DNA of 64,000 nucleotides. Source: Nocardia nova SH22a (GTDB taxonomy: Bacteria; Actinomycetota; Actinomycetes; Mycobacteriales; Mycobacteriaceae). Both the position numbers and the translations under genes were made by a program. Positions within the stretch are counted from its first letter, which is position 1. Every line of letters starts with the position of its first letter. The notes under the pieces are model-generated. The model was given only the letters and a program-made list of their open reading frames with translations, searched no databases and was not told the origin of the DNA. Shown here piece by piece: positions 54,122 through 64,000 of the stretch. Where the stretch lies: assembly GCF_000523235.1 (NCBI RefSeq), contig NZ_CP006850.1, positions 6,944,001 to 7,008,000 on the forward strand, read 5' to 3'.

Positions 54122-54529
54122 TCGAGGTTCCTTTCCGGCCCCCGGTCGAGCTCGGGCAGCCGCGATGTTCGACCGCCTGATCGCCGCAGTCGCGCACGAC
54201 TTCACGAAATCGGAGAAATCGAGACAATTATCGCACTGAAATGCCTTCGTGCGGATGATGACCACACCCATCCCCTGAGGGCGCATCCGAACCGGGGCCC
54301 GGGACACCGCGCAGCCGGGGCCTGCGCATTTGCCGCCCATGTTCCGGTATGCGGCACCTGTCCAGGATCGCGGCGACGCGCACCGGCGAAGACTCCGGAG
54401 CCTTCCCGCCCCAGAATCCATCGGGTTGCCAGCGCGGTGGGGGTGGGTCAATATCGGTCGAGGTCGGTGGCGAGGGCGGCAGAGATTGTTGCCTCCTTGG
54501 CAACATTCTTCTAGCTCGGGGTCTGATGA
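54122..54529. other. intergenic region, no gene recognised
   Basis: 408 bases between divergent GAP-family and glycosyltransferase-like genes. Holds an inverted repeat GTTGCC - TCCTT - GGCAAC (54488-54504) 25 bases before the ATG at 54530, a candidate operator. A minus-strand frame here is cysteine-containing but has no ribosome-binding site or family resemblance. Confidence 0.5.
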
Positions 54530-56248
54530 ATGGCTTTGGTAGTGGCAGCGCGGCCGCAAGCGCCTGTCGAATTGTCGGAAAGCACACGGCGGCAACGTAA
54601 TCGGTCGTGGTGGGCGGCGTCGGCCGCGGTGGTCGGCGGTGTGCTGCTACTGGCGTGGCAGGCGGCGCGCTACGGCCTCTGGGTGGTGGACGACGCCGGA
54701 ATCACCTTCGCCTACGCACGCAGTGTCGCCGACGGCGCGGGGCCGGTACTGCAGCCCGGATCGGATCCGGTGGAAGGGTTCTCCGATCCCACCTGGCTCG
54801 CGGTACTGGTGGCGGGCAAGTGGTTACACCTGTTCGATCACGGCGCAGTCTTCGGGGTGCCGGACTTCGTCCTCTATCCGAAGGCGATCGCGCTGCTCTG
54901 CTGCGCCGGAATCCTCGTCACCTGCTACGTCGCCGCCCGCCGCGTCACGCGCTGGCCCGCGACGGTCACCTTCGTGACAGGTGTTGTGCTGGCGGCGATT
55001 CCATCGTTCGTGATCTGGTGTTTCTCCGGTCTGGAGAACTCGTTGTTCGCGCTGGCCGTCTGCGTTCTGGCGGTCCATCTCCTGCTGGCGGTGCTCGATC
55101 ACAAGCTGTGGACTCCCACCGTGGCGGTAATCGCCGGTGCGACAGCGGCTTTCGCGGCGCTGACCCGTCCGGACGGCCTCATCTATCTGGCCGCATACCC
55201 TCTCGTCTCGGTGATACTGGTCCGGCGGGCGACCTTGTCGACCGCGTCGCGCCACGTGCTGTATTCGGGTGTCGCCTTCGCCGTCCCGTTCGGGGCGTAT
55301 CTGGCCTGGCGCATCAGCGAATTCGGCCGCCTCGTCGCGAATACGGCGGTGGCCAAGAATCAGGCGACGCCGACCCCGCACGATCTGACCAGGGCCGGGG
55401 ATCTGGTGCAGTACGCGGGCGCACCGGCGGTGATCGCGGCCGTCGGAGTGGTCGGATTCGCGCTGGCCACTCCGAGCAAATGGCGCAACGGCATTGTGGC
55501 ACTTCTGGTTCCGCTGGCACTGGCGATGATCTCCTATTGCGTGCTGAAGGCGGACTGGATGGCACAGTTCCGGTTCGCCACCCCGGTGTGGGCGCTGGCG
55601 GCGTTCGTCGTCGTGATCTCGGCGGCGGAGACACTGGCCACGTTGCGCACCCGAGGGCGGGTACTGGTCGCACTCACACTGGCCGCCACGCTGGTGCCGA
55701 GCGGTACCGCGCTGGCGGACTCGGCGGCGGCCTATCGCTCCGATTCGGATGTGCCGCTGTGCTGGATCTCGCTGCGATTCGGGCAGTACTTCAACGGTTA
55801 CGCCGACATTCTCGGCCTGCAGCAGGGCACCCTGCTCACACCCGATATGGGCGGCAGCGCGCTGACCTCACGTCTGCGGCTGATCGATCTGGGCGGTCTC
55901 GCGGACGCGCAGATCGCCGACATCTATGCGGGCAAGGGCAACACCACCCTCGCGGATTATGTATTCGAGGACCGCAAGCCCACTTTCGTGCACACGCACG
56001 GAGTCTGGCTGGACAGCGGACTCACCGTCGATCCGCGCATGCAACGCGACTATTACCTGATCCAGCAGTCCAAGAATCCGTCCGCTCCGGACGAGGACTG
56101 GGTCCGCAAGGACGTCGTGCGCGGTCCGCGGCAACTGCAGCAGCTACTGGACTACTCGGGTGAGGTATTGCCGCATCTGCTCTCGGACTACCAGAAGACG
56201 GGCAAGTGCGGGACGGTTCTGCGGCCAGGGCAGACCTTGCCGCACTGA
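54530..56248 (+). CDS. membrane glycosyltransferase-like protein (GT-C fold, AftB-like)
   Basis: 572 residues, ATG 54530. First helix at about 29-47 followed by the acidic loop VVDDAGITFAYARSVADGAG (D54-D55), the GT-C catalytic position, then GSDPVEGFSDPTWLAVL and eight or more helices to about 405. The C-terminal about 170 residues are soluble (LCWISLRFGQYFNGYADI; LGGLADAQIADIY). This plan matches actinobacterial decaprenyl-phosphate-arabinose or -mannose transferases such as AftB. Probably builds a cell-wall glycan; donor and acceptor not determined. Confidence 0.78.
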   Translation: MALVVAARPQAPVELSESTRRQRNRSWWAASAAVVGGVLLLAWQAARYGLWVVDDAGITFAYARSVADGAGPVLQPGSDPVEGFSDPTWLAVLVAGKWLHLFDHGAVFGVPDFVLYPKAIALLCCAGILVTCYVAARRVTRWPATVTFVTGVVLAAIPSFVIWCFSGLENSLFALAVCVLAVHLLLAVLDHKLWTPTVAVIAGATAAFAALTRPDGLIYLAAYPLVSVILVRRATLSTASRHVLYSGVAFAVPFGAYLAWRISEFGRLVANTAVAKNQATPTPHDLTRAGDLVQYAGAPAVIAAVGVVGFALATPSKWRNGIVALLVPLALAMISYCVLKADWMAQFRFATPVWALAAFVVVISAAETLATLRTRGRVLVALTLAATLVPSGTALADSAAAYRSDSDVPLCWISLRFGQYFNGYADILGLQQGTLLTPDMGGSALTSRLRLIDLGGLADAQIADIYAGKGNTTLADYVFEDRKPTFVHTHGVWLDSGLTVDPRMQRDYYLIQQSKNPSAPDEDWVRKDVVRGPRQLQQLLDYSGEVLPHLLSDYQKTGKCGTVLRPGQTLPH

Positions 56249-56293
56249 CGTAGCCGGTCCGACATCCGAGACGGCACGCCAGATATATCACCA

Positions 56294-56321
56294 TTGACTT
56301 ATATTGACAGCGGCTTATACT
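56294..56321 (+). promoter_or_regulatory. promoter of the ArsR gene, leaderless
   Basis: TTGACT (56294-56299), 16-base spacer, TATACT (56316-56321), close to consensus. The GTG start is 8 bases after the -10 box, so the mRNA should begin at or next to the start codon. Confidence 0.7.
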
Positions 56322-56328
56322 TCGAGGC

Positions 56329-56691
56329 GTGCACGCGTTCGATGTCCTCGGCGACCCGGTCCGAAGACGCATTCTCGAGTTGCTGTCCAGCGACGAGATG
56401 TCGGCCGGTGAGGTCGTTCGCGCGGTCGGTGACGAGTTCGGGATCAGTCAGCCCGCGGTGTCGCAGCATCTCAAGGTGCTGCGGGAGTCGGGGTTCGCGC
56501 GGATCCGTGCCGAGGGAACCCGCCGGGTGTACTCGCTGGACCCGGCGCCGCTTCGCGACGTCGACGAGTGGCTGAATCCGTTCCGCCGGTTCTGGGAACC
56601 ACGCCTGGACGCGCTGGCGACCGAGATCGCCCGAGGTAAGAAGGCGCGCCGGGAGGGCGCCCCGCCACCATCCACAGAGGAGCAGTCATGA
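56329..56691 (+). CDS. ArsR-family transcriptional regulator
   Basis: 120 residues, GTG 56329. Winged-helix domain: FDVLGDPVRRRILELLSSDE, EFGISQPAVSQHLKVLRESG, RIRAEGTRRVYSLDP. No metal-binding cysteines, so it belongs to the non-metal ArsR group that accompanies SRPBCC/AHSA1 proteins. Overlaps the next gene by ATGA. Probably regulates its own operon. Confidence 0.92.
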   Translation: MHAFDVLGDPVRRRILELLSSDEMSAGEVVRAVGDEFGISQPAVSQHLKVLRESGFARIRAEGTRRVYSLDPAPLRDVDEWLNPFRRFWEPRLDALATEIARGKKARREGAPPPSTEEQS

Positions 56692-57341
56692 CCGAGCCAT
56701 CCGACCACGTCATCGCCGCCCAGCCGGACGAGGTGAATCGCGAACTCGCCATCGACCGGGAGGGCGACAGCCAGCACACGGTGCAGACCATCAGCCAGTC
56801 CTACCCCACCACCGTGGACGATCTGTGGGAGGCCTGCACCCGGCCCGAGCGCCTCGCCCGATGGTTCGCACCGGTCGGCGGCGACCTGCGCCTCGGCGGT
56901 CGCTATCAGGTAGAGGGCAATGCCTCCGGCGAGGTGGTGGCCTGCGACCCACCGCGATCGTTCACCGTGACATGGGAGTTCGGCGGCGACTCCAGCCAGG
57001 TGACGGTGCGCCTCACCCAGGAGGACGACCGTGCGCGACTCACCCTCGAACACGAGCACACGGGCGATGCCGACTCCCCGTTCTGGGCCCAATTCGGTCC
57101 CGGCGCAACGGGAGTGGGCTGGGATCTCGCACTGCTCGGTCTGTCGCTCCACCTGATCAGCGGGCAGGACCGCCCGGACGATCCCGAAGCCTTCGCCCGC
57201 ACCGAATCCGCTCGGCAGTTCATCCGTGCCGCGAGCGATCGCTGGGGTGAGGCATCGGCCCGAGCCGGAACGCCGCAGGAGGACGCCACCGCCGCCGCGC
57301 ACCGCACCACCGCCTTCTACCTTGGCGAAGCACCGGCCTGA
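56688..57341 (+). CDS. SRPBCC (AHSA1-like) domain protein
   Basis: 217 residues, ATG 56688 overlapping the ArsR stop. SRPBCC helix-grip fold: ISQSYPTTVDDLWEACTRPE, RLARWFAPVGGDLRLGGRYQ, SFTVTWEFGGDSSQVTVRL and WDLALLGLSLHLI. These proteins bind hydrophobic ligands; the ArsR-SRPBCC pair is a common unit in actinobacteria. The C-terminal Ala/Arg-rich segment is extra. Ligand unknown. Confidence 0.9.
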   Translation: MTEPSDHVIAAQPDEVNRELAIDREGDSQHTVQTISQSYPTTVDDLWEACTRPERLARWFAPVGGDLRLGGRYQVEGNASGEVVACDPPRSFTVTWEFGGDSSQVTVRLTQEDDRARLTLEHEHTGDADSPFWAQFGPGATGVGWDLALLGLSLHLISGQDRPDDPEAFARTESARQFIRAASDRWGEASARAGTPQEDATAAAHRTTAFYLGEAPA

Positions 57342-57414
57342 GCCGCGGAACGAGTTCGAATCATCCCGCGCGGGACGGGTTACCGACGTCCACGCCCCTG
57401 TTAGCGTCGGCCCG

Positions 57415-59759
<2,345 letters not shown>

Positions 59760-59785
59760 GACCGATCGCATCCGTCGTGCGAAAT

Positions 59786-59812
59786 GCGGGAGCCGCCCTC
59801 GGCGACTCCCGC
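59786..59812 (+). terminator. hairpin after the Rox-like gene
   Basis: GCGGGAG / CTCCCGC, 7-bp perfect stem, 13-base loop that itself contains CCGCCCTCGG, 26 bases after the stop codon. Confidence 0.5.
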
Positions 59813-59852
59813 ACGGTTCGGCTGTGAAATTATCCAGCAGTAATGGGCTCAT

Positions 59853-60008
59853 CTAGAAATAATGCGCGCGACCTCCGACCGGGCGGCCCATCCGTCCCAG
59901 CAGGAACAAGATCGCGCCGATGACCACGGCGATGATTCCCAAAGTCCACAGAATCGGAATTCCGAAAATAAATCCGAGAACCAGAAGAATTACACCCAGG
60001 GTAAGCAC
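59853..60008 (-). CDS. DUF6131-like small membrane protein
   Basis: 51 residues from GTG 60006-60008 with AAGGAG upstream. Reads MLTLGVILLVLGFIFGI, PILWTLGIIAVVIGAI and LFLLGRMGRPVGGRAHYF: two membrane helices joined by a short PILW turn and a basic tail, as in the small DUF6131 family of mycobacteria and Nocardia. A GTTT-N15-GGGTAT promoter lies upstream. Probable stress-induced membrane peptide. Confidence 0.8.
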   Translation of the reverse strand: MLTLGVILLVLGFIFGIPILWTLGIIAVVIGAILFLLGRMGRPVGGRAHYF

Positions 60009-60087
60009 AACGAACTCCTTACTCGCCGCTCTCGCAACGTTTCACGGCCGCCTCGGCCGCACGATGAGCGGTAACTCGAAACAGCGG

Positions 60088-60112
60088 ATACCCGGCACCC
60101 AAACTCTGAAAC
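60088..60112 (-). promoter_or_regulatory. SigF/SigB-type promoter of the DUF6131-like gene
   Basis: On the minus strand GTTT (60109-60112), 15-base spacer, GGGTAT (60088-60093). This is the form of the SigF-class consensus of mycobacteria. It would give a 5' leader of about 70 bases before GTG 60008. Confidence 0.65.
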
Positions 60113-60320
60113 AGGAATTTTTCGAAAGACCTCTTCGGCAGTCGTTCCCGTCCGGGTAGCTCCCGTATACCCCTGAATTCCCGGCGCTAACAACCACACC
60201 CACTCCGTCTGCTCAGAGCAATGCTCACCTGCGCCTATGCCGCCCGAAGGGGCCCGCGGCCGAGCCTTGCGTCGCAGGTTTCGGTGCGATCCGTTTCACC
60301 GTCGGCATCCACGTCGGATT

Positions 60321-60345
60321 GTTTGGCCGGATGACCACCGGGTAT
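60321..60345 (+). promoter_or_regulatory. SigF/SigB-type promoter of csbD
   Basis: GTTT (60321-60324), 15-base spacer, GGGTAT (60340-60345), identical in layout to the divergent promoter at 60088-60112, 45 bases before the CsbD ATG. Confidence 0.7.
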
Positions 60346-60389
60346 CACGCCACTTGCCCGAACCGACCAACCGATGAAGGGATCACGAC

Positions 60390-60635
60390 ATGTCCGACCA
60401 TGCGCGCAGCGGTGCGGAAGAAGGGGTCGAGAGCGTCGTCGAGGGAATCAAGGGCCGCGTCAAGGAAGCCGCCGGAGCTCTGGCCGGAAATAAGGATCTG
60501 CGCGAAGAAGGCAGCGCCCAGCAGGACAAGGCCGAAGCGCAAAAGGAAGCCGCCAAGAACGAGGCGCGCGCCGAAAAGGACCGTGCCGAGGCCGACCTCC
60601 ACGAACAGCGCCAGAAAAGCCATCAGGACGAATGA
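60390..60635 (+). CDS. CsbD-family stress protein
   Basis: 81 residues, ATG 60390 with AAGGGA upstream. Helical, highly charged: VVEGIKGRVKEAAGALAGNK then DLREEGSAQQDKAEAQKEAA, the CsbD core, and an E/K/A/R-rich coiled tail. General-stress protein in Bacillus (SigB-controlled). The SigF-like promoter just upstream agrees with that regulation. Strong hairpin follows. Confidence 0.93.
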   Translation: MSDHARSGAEEGVESVVEGIKGRVKEAAGALAGNKDLREEGSAQQDKAEAQKEAAKNEARAEKDRAEADLHEQRQKSHQDE

Positions 60636-60644
60636 GCATTCCCG

Positions 60645-60680
60645 CGGTGGGCCCGCGACATTGCGTTCGCGGGCCCACCG
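60645..60680 (+). terminator. hairpin terminator of csbD
   Basis: CGGTGGGCCCGCGA / TCGCGGGCCCACCG, a perfect 14-bp stem with an 8-base loop, 9 bases after the csbD stop codon. Confidence 0.85.
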
Positions 60681-60725
60681 CCGGGTCACATCGGCAGGGA
60701 GTCGCCCCGGGAATCCGAGGCAGGG

Positions 60726-60893
60726 ATGAACCTCGCAGAGGATCATCTGCGCTCGCACGGCCCGCTGCGCAGCGAGCGTCTCACCGTCCGCCGCTGGCGG
60801 GATCGAGTCGATCTCGTCACCGAACCCACTGCGGCACTGGATGTTCCGGTCGCCACGTCGCCTGAGGGAAGCGGCGACCGGCTCGCCCGCTGA
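60726..60893 (+). pseudogene. C-terminal fragment of a Rox-like monooxygenase
   Basis: Open frame of 55 codons, ATG 60726 to TGA 60891-60893. After a short unrelated start it reads ERLTVRRWRDRVDLVTEPTA then ALDVPV, matching the C-terminal domain of the intact gene ([26 protein letters not shown]). The match stops after about 35 residues and the rest (SPEGSGDRLAR) is shortened. No FAD domain precedes it, so it is a relic of a second monooxygenase. Confidence 0.72.
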
Positions 60894-60927
60894 TCAGGCG
60901 CACCGACTCGCAGTATGAGGACAACCC

Positions 60928-61536
60928 TCAGCTGCCGAAGGCGAGGGCGACGAAGCGCGTGATCACCGCTGAGGCTTCCTTCGGACCGATATCGCGCCGC
61001 GCCATCTGGAGCAGCAGACCCTCGACCAGCGACAGCAGGGCGCGCGCATCGCGTCGCGCATCATCGGCAGACCGCCGTGTACTCGATCGCAGGGCAGCGG
61101 CGATCGCGTCCGCGAGCCGATCGGAACCGGCGGACAGCCGTGCCGACATCTCCGGATTCCGGGTAGCCCGGTTGACCACTGCCAGCCATGCCATCACCTC
61201 GATTCGCCAAGTGCCGTCCGGTGCCGATGCGTCCGCAGATCCCGGAATCATGTTCTGAAGCACTTGGCGCACAGTCGATTCGGCACGGGCAGGATCGGCC
61301 AGCGTGGTGAGCTGTTCGACGAGCCGCGCGTCGAGGATGTCGAGTACCCCCGCGGCCGCGTAGTCGAGCAGATCATCGATCCCGGCGAAGTAGTGCTGCA
61401 GCGATCCGAGCGACAGCCCCGCTTCCGCCGCGACCTTGCGCAGGCTCACCGCATCCCAGCCCTCACGGTAGGCCAGTCGCCACAGCGCGGCCGCCACCTC
61501 GTCACGTCGCTGCGTGCGATCGACGATCTTCGGCAC
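60928..61536 (-). CDS. TetR-family transcriptional regulator
   Basis: 202 residues from GTG 61534-61536 with GGAGG upstream. TetR helix-turn-helix: EGWDAVSLRKVAAEAGLSLG then SLQHYFAGIDDLLDYAA (about 26-62), with a BetI-like C-terminus around RARAL and EGLLLQMARRDI. Divergent from the carboxylesterase, with 54 bases between starts, so it most likely controls that gene. Ligand unknown. Confidence 0.9.
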   Translation of the reverse strand: MPKIVDRTQRRDEVAAALWRLAYREGWDAVSLRKVAAEAGLSLGSLQHYFAGIDDLLDYAAAGVLDILDARLVEQLTTLADPARAESTVRQVLQNMIPGSADASAPDGTWRIEVMAWLAVVNRATRNPEMSARLSAGSDRLADAIAAALRSSTRRSADDARRDARALLSLVEGLLLQMARRDIGPKEASAVITRFVALAFGS

Positions 61537-61590
61537 CGAACCTCCTTTTTTAGTACAGTGACTTATATCAGGAATCCGAGGAGGTCACTC

Positions 61591-63024
61591 GTGGACATCG
61601 TCGTCCGGACGGCGTGCGGTGCCGTGCGCGGGGAATCGCGACCGGGATATTCGGTCTTCCACGGCATTCCGTATGCCGCACCGTTGATCGACGCCCAGCG
61701 TTTCCAGGCACCGGCGCCGCCGCACAGCTGGGAGGGGGTACGCGACGCGCGAGCGTTCGGATCCTCGGTTCCACAACCGATACTCTGGCACCCCGGCGAC
61801 GATCCCGAATGTCTCACCGTCAATGTGTGGACACCCGATCCGGCGGCTTCCGGACTACCGGTCCTGGTGTGGTTGCACGGCGGCGCGTGCATGGGCGGCA
61901 CCGCCGCCACCACCGACTTCGACGGTGCGGCCTTCGCGGCGGGCGGAGTAGTGCTGGTGACCGTGAACTACCGGGTCGGATACGAGGGGTTCGGCTGGGT
62001 CGACGACGCGCCCTGCAACCGTGGTGTGCTCGACCAGGTAGCTGCGCTGCGCTGGGTACGCGAAAACATCTCCGGTTTCGGCGGAGATCCGGACGGGGTG
62101 ACCTTGATCGGTCAGTCGGCAGGCGCCTCGTCCATCCTCGGCCTGATCGCCGATGACGTTGTGCCGGAACTGTTTCGGCGCGGCATCGCGCAGAGTCCGG
62201 GGAAGATCTTCGTTCCCGCCGACGAAGCCCGCGCGGTATCGGCGATGATCACATCAGAACTCGGTGTCCGACCGACCGTGGCGGAGCTGGCAGCGGTTCC
62301 GTCCGAGGCGATCCATGCGGTCCAGATGACGCCGGTCGCAGTCATGTCGGCCGATCCTTCCCGATGGACTCTTCCGAACGCGCCGTATTCACTGATCATC
62401 GACAACGAACTGTTCAGAGCCGCACCGTGGCTCACCCAGCGCGCGTCCGGAACCGGCCGCGAACTGATCTGCGGCTACACCACCGACGAGGCCCGGATGT
62501 TCACCGTCGACGCGGACCTGTCGGCCATCTCACCCGCCGACACTGCCCGCGCATGCGGTCTGGACGCGAGCGCGGTCGACGCCTACCGCACCGCGAATCC
62601 GGGCAGCACCGACGACGACCTGCACGCCCTGATCCTCTCCGACGCCCTGTTCCGAATTCCCGCACTGTGGTGCGCCGAGACCTCCGCCGCCGCGGGACGC
62701 GACACCTACCTCTATGAATTCGCGTGGAAGAGCCCCGCACGCGACGGCGCCCTGCGAGCCTGTCACGGACTCGACGTCCCCTTCACCTTCGACACTCCGC
62801 ACGCACACCTGGCAACCACCCTCATCGGCCCAGAAGTTCCTCCGGACTTCGCCGGTCTTTCGAACGAAATGCGCAGTGCCTTCACCGCTTTCGCCACCAC
62901 GGGCAATCCCGGTTGGCCGCGGTTCGACAGCGCCGAGCGAACCCGGAAGATCTGGAAGACACCACCGACGGTGGGCTGCGATGCGCTGGCGACATCACGT
63001 CGCATCTGGGGCGCTCCGGAGTGA
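61591..63024 (+). CDS. type-B carboxylesterase
   Basis: 477 residues from GTG 61591 with GAGGAGG upstream. Carboxylesterase fold: GYSVFHGIPYAAP, VLVWLHGGACMGG (oxyanion hole), nucleophile elbow LIGQSAGASS (S176), acidic residue in TTDEARM region and His in ACHGLDVPF. Similar to p-nitrobenzyl esterases. No signal peptide, so cytosolic. Substrate unknown; regulated by the divergent TetR gene. Confidence 0.9.
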   Translation: MDIVVRTACGAVRGESRPGYSVFHGIPYAAPLIDAQRFQAPAPPHSWEGVRDARAFGSSVPQPILWHPGDDPECLTVNVWTPDPAASGLPVLVWLHGGACMGGTAATTDFDGAAFAAGGVVLVTVNYRVGYEGFGWVDDAPCNRGVLDQVAALRWVRENISGFGGDPDGVTLIGQSAGASSILGLIADDVVPELFRRGIAQSPGKIFVPADEARAVSAMITSELGVRPTVAELAAVPSEAIHAVQMTPVAVMSADPSRWTLPNAPYSLIIDNELFRAAPWLTQRASGTGRELICGYTTDEARMFTVDADLSAISPADTARACGLDASAVDAYRTANPGSTDDDLHALILSDALFRIPALWCAETSAAAGRDTYLYEFAWKSPARDGALRACHGLDVPFTFDTPHAHLATTLIGPEVPPDFAGLSNEMRSAFTAFATTGNPGWPRFDSAERTRKIWKTPPTVGCDALATSRRIWGAPE

Positions 63025-63084
63025 GGGGCCGGAACTCGGCCGCAGACCGTGCCCGGCCGAACATGTGGCCCGCCGGGTGCCGGC

Positions 63085-63519
63085 TCACACACTCGGATCC
63101 CTTCCGAGATCGATGATTTCGGGCGGCTCGACCGCAATCACGTTGACACAGTGCTCATCCACGAGAAAGTACTCCCGAAACCACCCCACCTCACGCCCCT
63201 GCCAGAACGCGGGCCGCTGCCGCTCCAGATCGAGCCACCCACCCCGGACAACCTCCCACAACCACCCCTGCGGCTCACTGTAGGTATTCCAGTACTCGAT
63301 GAGCGCAGCCTCGTCCATCACCCGAAACCCGATCGGCTCACGAAAAACAACGTGCGCATACGAGAACCCCGGCCCTTGGATCGCGATGGTGAGATCCCCA
63401 TCGAACCGAATATCCCGCACCGCCTTACGCGCATACCGCCGCGACTCATCCACCAGCCGACACTCGGGGGTGAAGGTGGATTCAGGACCGTTCGACTCGC
63501 TGGGCACAAGGCTGATCAT
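63085..63519 (-). CDS. uncharacterised actinobacterial protein
   Basis: 144 residues from ATG 63517-63519 (no clear ribosome-binding site; GTG 9 bases upstream also possible). Sequence: FTPECRLVDESRRYARKAVR, DLTIAIQGPGFSYAHVVFRE, then GFRVMDEAALIEYWNTYSEP and WLWEVVRGGWLDLE, then FREYFLVDEHCVNVIAVEPP. Aromatic-rich, soluble, no signal. It looks like a family of short actinobacterial proteins without an assigned function, perhaps an immunity-type fold. Confidence 0.68.
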   Translation of the reverse strand: MISLVPSESNGPESTFTPECRLVDESRRYARKAVRDIRFDGDLTIAIQGPGFSYAHVVFREPIGFRVMDEAALIEYWNTYSEPQGWLWEVVRGGWLDLERQRPAFWQGREVGWFREYFLVDEHCVNVIAVEPPEIIDLGRDPSV

Positions 63520-63657
63520 GCCGAACACCGAGCAACGAGACCATCGGTTTATCCCCGCCGTGGAAGTCATCGCGCGCCCAGTGACAGGGGAACTCGTATG
63601 CCGACCAGTGCGGCGTCCGATTCTCGCCGGTGCCAACAGGCTGCCACCGCCAAAATC

Positions 63658-64000
63658 ATGAGCATGCCAGCCGATGCGATGACCACCTTGCGCGCCTTCT
63701 ACACAGCCGAAGCGGCCCACCTCACCGACGGAGCCCCCTTCGAGAACATGTCCCGCCACCTCGCCCCCGACATCGTCATGTACCAGGCAACAAGCCTCCC
63801 CTACGGCGGAGAATGGCACGGCCACAACGGCTTCCGCCGCTTCATCACCGCAATGAGCAACAGCTGGGACGGCCTGTGGTTCGACGACCAGACCTTCGTC
63901 ACCGACAACAACCGAATCGTCGTCCACACCCACGGCCGCCTACGAGCCCGCCACACCGGCCGCGAACTGGAAACCTCACTCCTACAATGGATCACCTTCC
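63658..64000 (+). CDS. SnoaL-like polyketide-cyclase-fold protein (3' end outside window)
   Basis: At least 114 residues visible, ATG 63658 (or 63664). Starts TTLRAFYTAEAAHLTDGAPF and continues MYQATSLPYGGEWHGHNGFR then RFITAMSNSWDGLWFDDQ, the pattern of SnoaL/NTF2-like proteins that bind small aromatic or lipid ligands. The reading frame is open to the window end. Function unknown. Confidence 0.75.
   Translation, partial: MSMPADAMTTLRAFYTAEAAHLTDGAPFENMSRHLAPDIVMYQATSLPYGGEWHGHNGFRRFITAMSNSWDGLWFDDQTFVTDNNRIVVHTHGRLRARHTGRELETSLLQWITF

Noticed and set aside
54228..54587. Cysteine-containing minus-strand frame upstream of the GAP-family gene
   Set aside because: No start signal and no family resemblance; runs into the glycosyltransferase gene on the other strand.

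Overview
The window is high-GC actinobacterial DNA with many GTG starts, most likely from Nocardia or a close mycolic-acid-forming relative. Support comes from genes for mycothiol (mshB), phosphatidylinositol mannosides (pimE, lpqW) and coenzyme F420 (fbiC), mycofactocin-type dehydrogenase and DUF2236 oxygenase families, and a gene order that follows the M. tuberculosis block Rv1202-Rv1157 in reverse, interrupted by insertions.

Layout. 0-2 kb: divergent dapE/dapD (lysine/meso-DAP synthesis) and a small F420-type PPOX enzyme. 2-6 kb: a FadD36-like acyl-CoA synthetase, then a TetR gene flanked by two paralogous DUF2236/MpaB-type oxygenases, each preceded by the same 29-bp inverted repeat. 6-13.3 kb: proline catabolism (pruB, rocA), dapC, a 7Fe ferredoxin and fbiC. 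13.5-15.9 kb: two bacterial PH-domain membrane proteins. 15.95-18.9 kb: an AT-richer island with a small secreted cysteine peptide convergent with a membrane-anchored DsbA-like oxidoreductase, plus a decayed second copy of the same pair. 19-24.4 kb: GMC oxidoreductase and an incomplete 'conservon' (sensor kinase, roadblock, DUF742, but no GTPase). 24.5-34 kb: the mycobacterium-like core Rv1171-like/mshB/lpqW/typA/PCD/pimE and an Rv1157c-like secreted protein; an 86-bp perfect inverted repeat lies in the pimE upstream region.

34-41 kb: an unusual protein with Ser at every third residue for 25 triplets, a Tat-secreted DUF1906 protein, a tandem-domain protein, a CHAP hydrolase and a four-gene osmoprotectant ABC transporter. 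41-54 kb is mixed accessory DNA: GNATs, a HAD-like protein, lipoprotein, FAD desaturase, SDRs (one mycofactocin-type), an Lcp/DUF2236-like oxygenase, a YefM/YoeB toxin-antitoxin pair, and a secreted hydrolase-monooxygenase operon. 54-64 kb: a GT-C glycosyltransferase-like protein, ArsR-SRPBCC operon, an SDR, a rifampicin-monooxygenase-like flavoprotein and a separate fragment of a paralogue, two divergent stress-type genes (DUF6131-like, CsbD) each with a SigF/SigB-like promoter, and a TetR-carboxylesterase pair. The right end cuts a SnoaL-like gene; the left end cuts dapE.

No rRNA, tRNA, CRISPR array, transposase or integrase was recognised. The best candidates for undescribed biology are the peptide/DsbA cassette and its decayed duplicate (16.58-18.55 kb), the Ser-x-x repeat protein (33.96-34.35 kb) and the two-oxygenase TetR regulon (3.5-6.1 kb). 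All function calls come from reading translations by eye; no database search was run.
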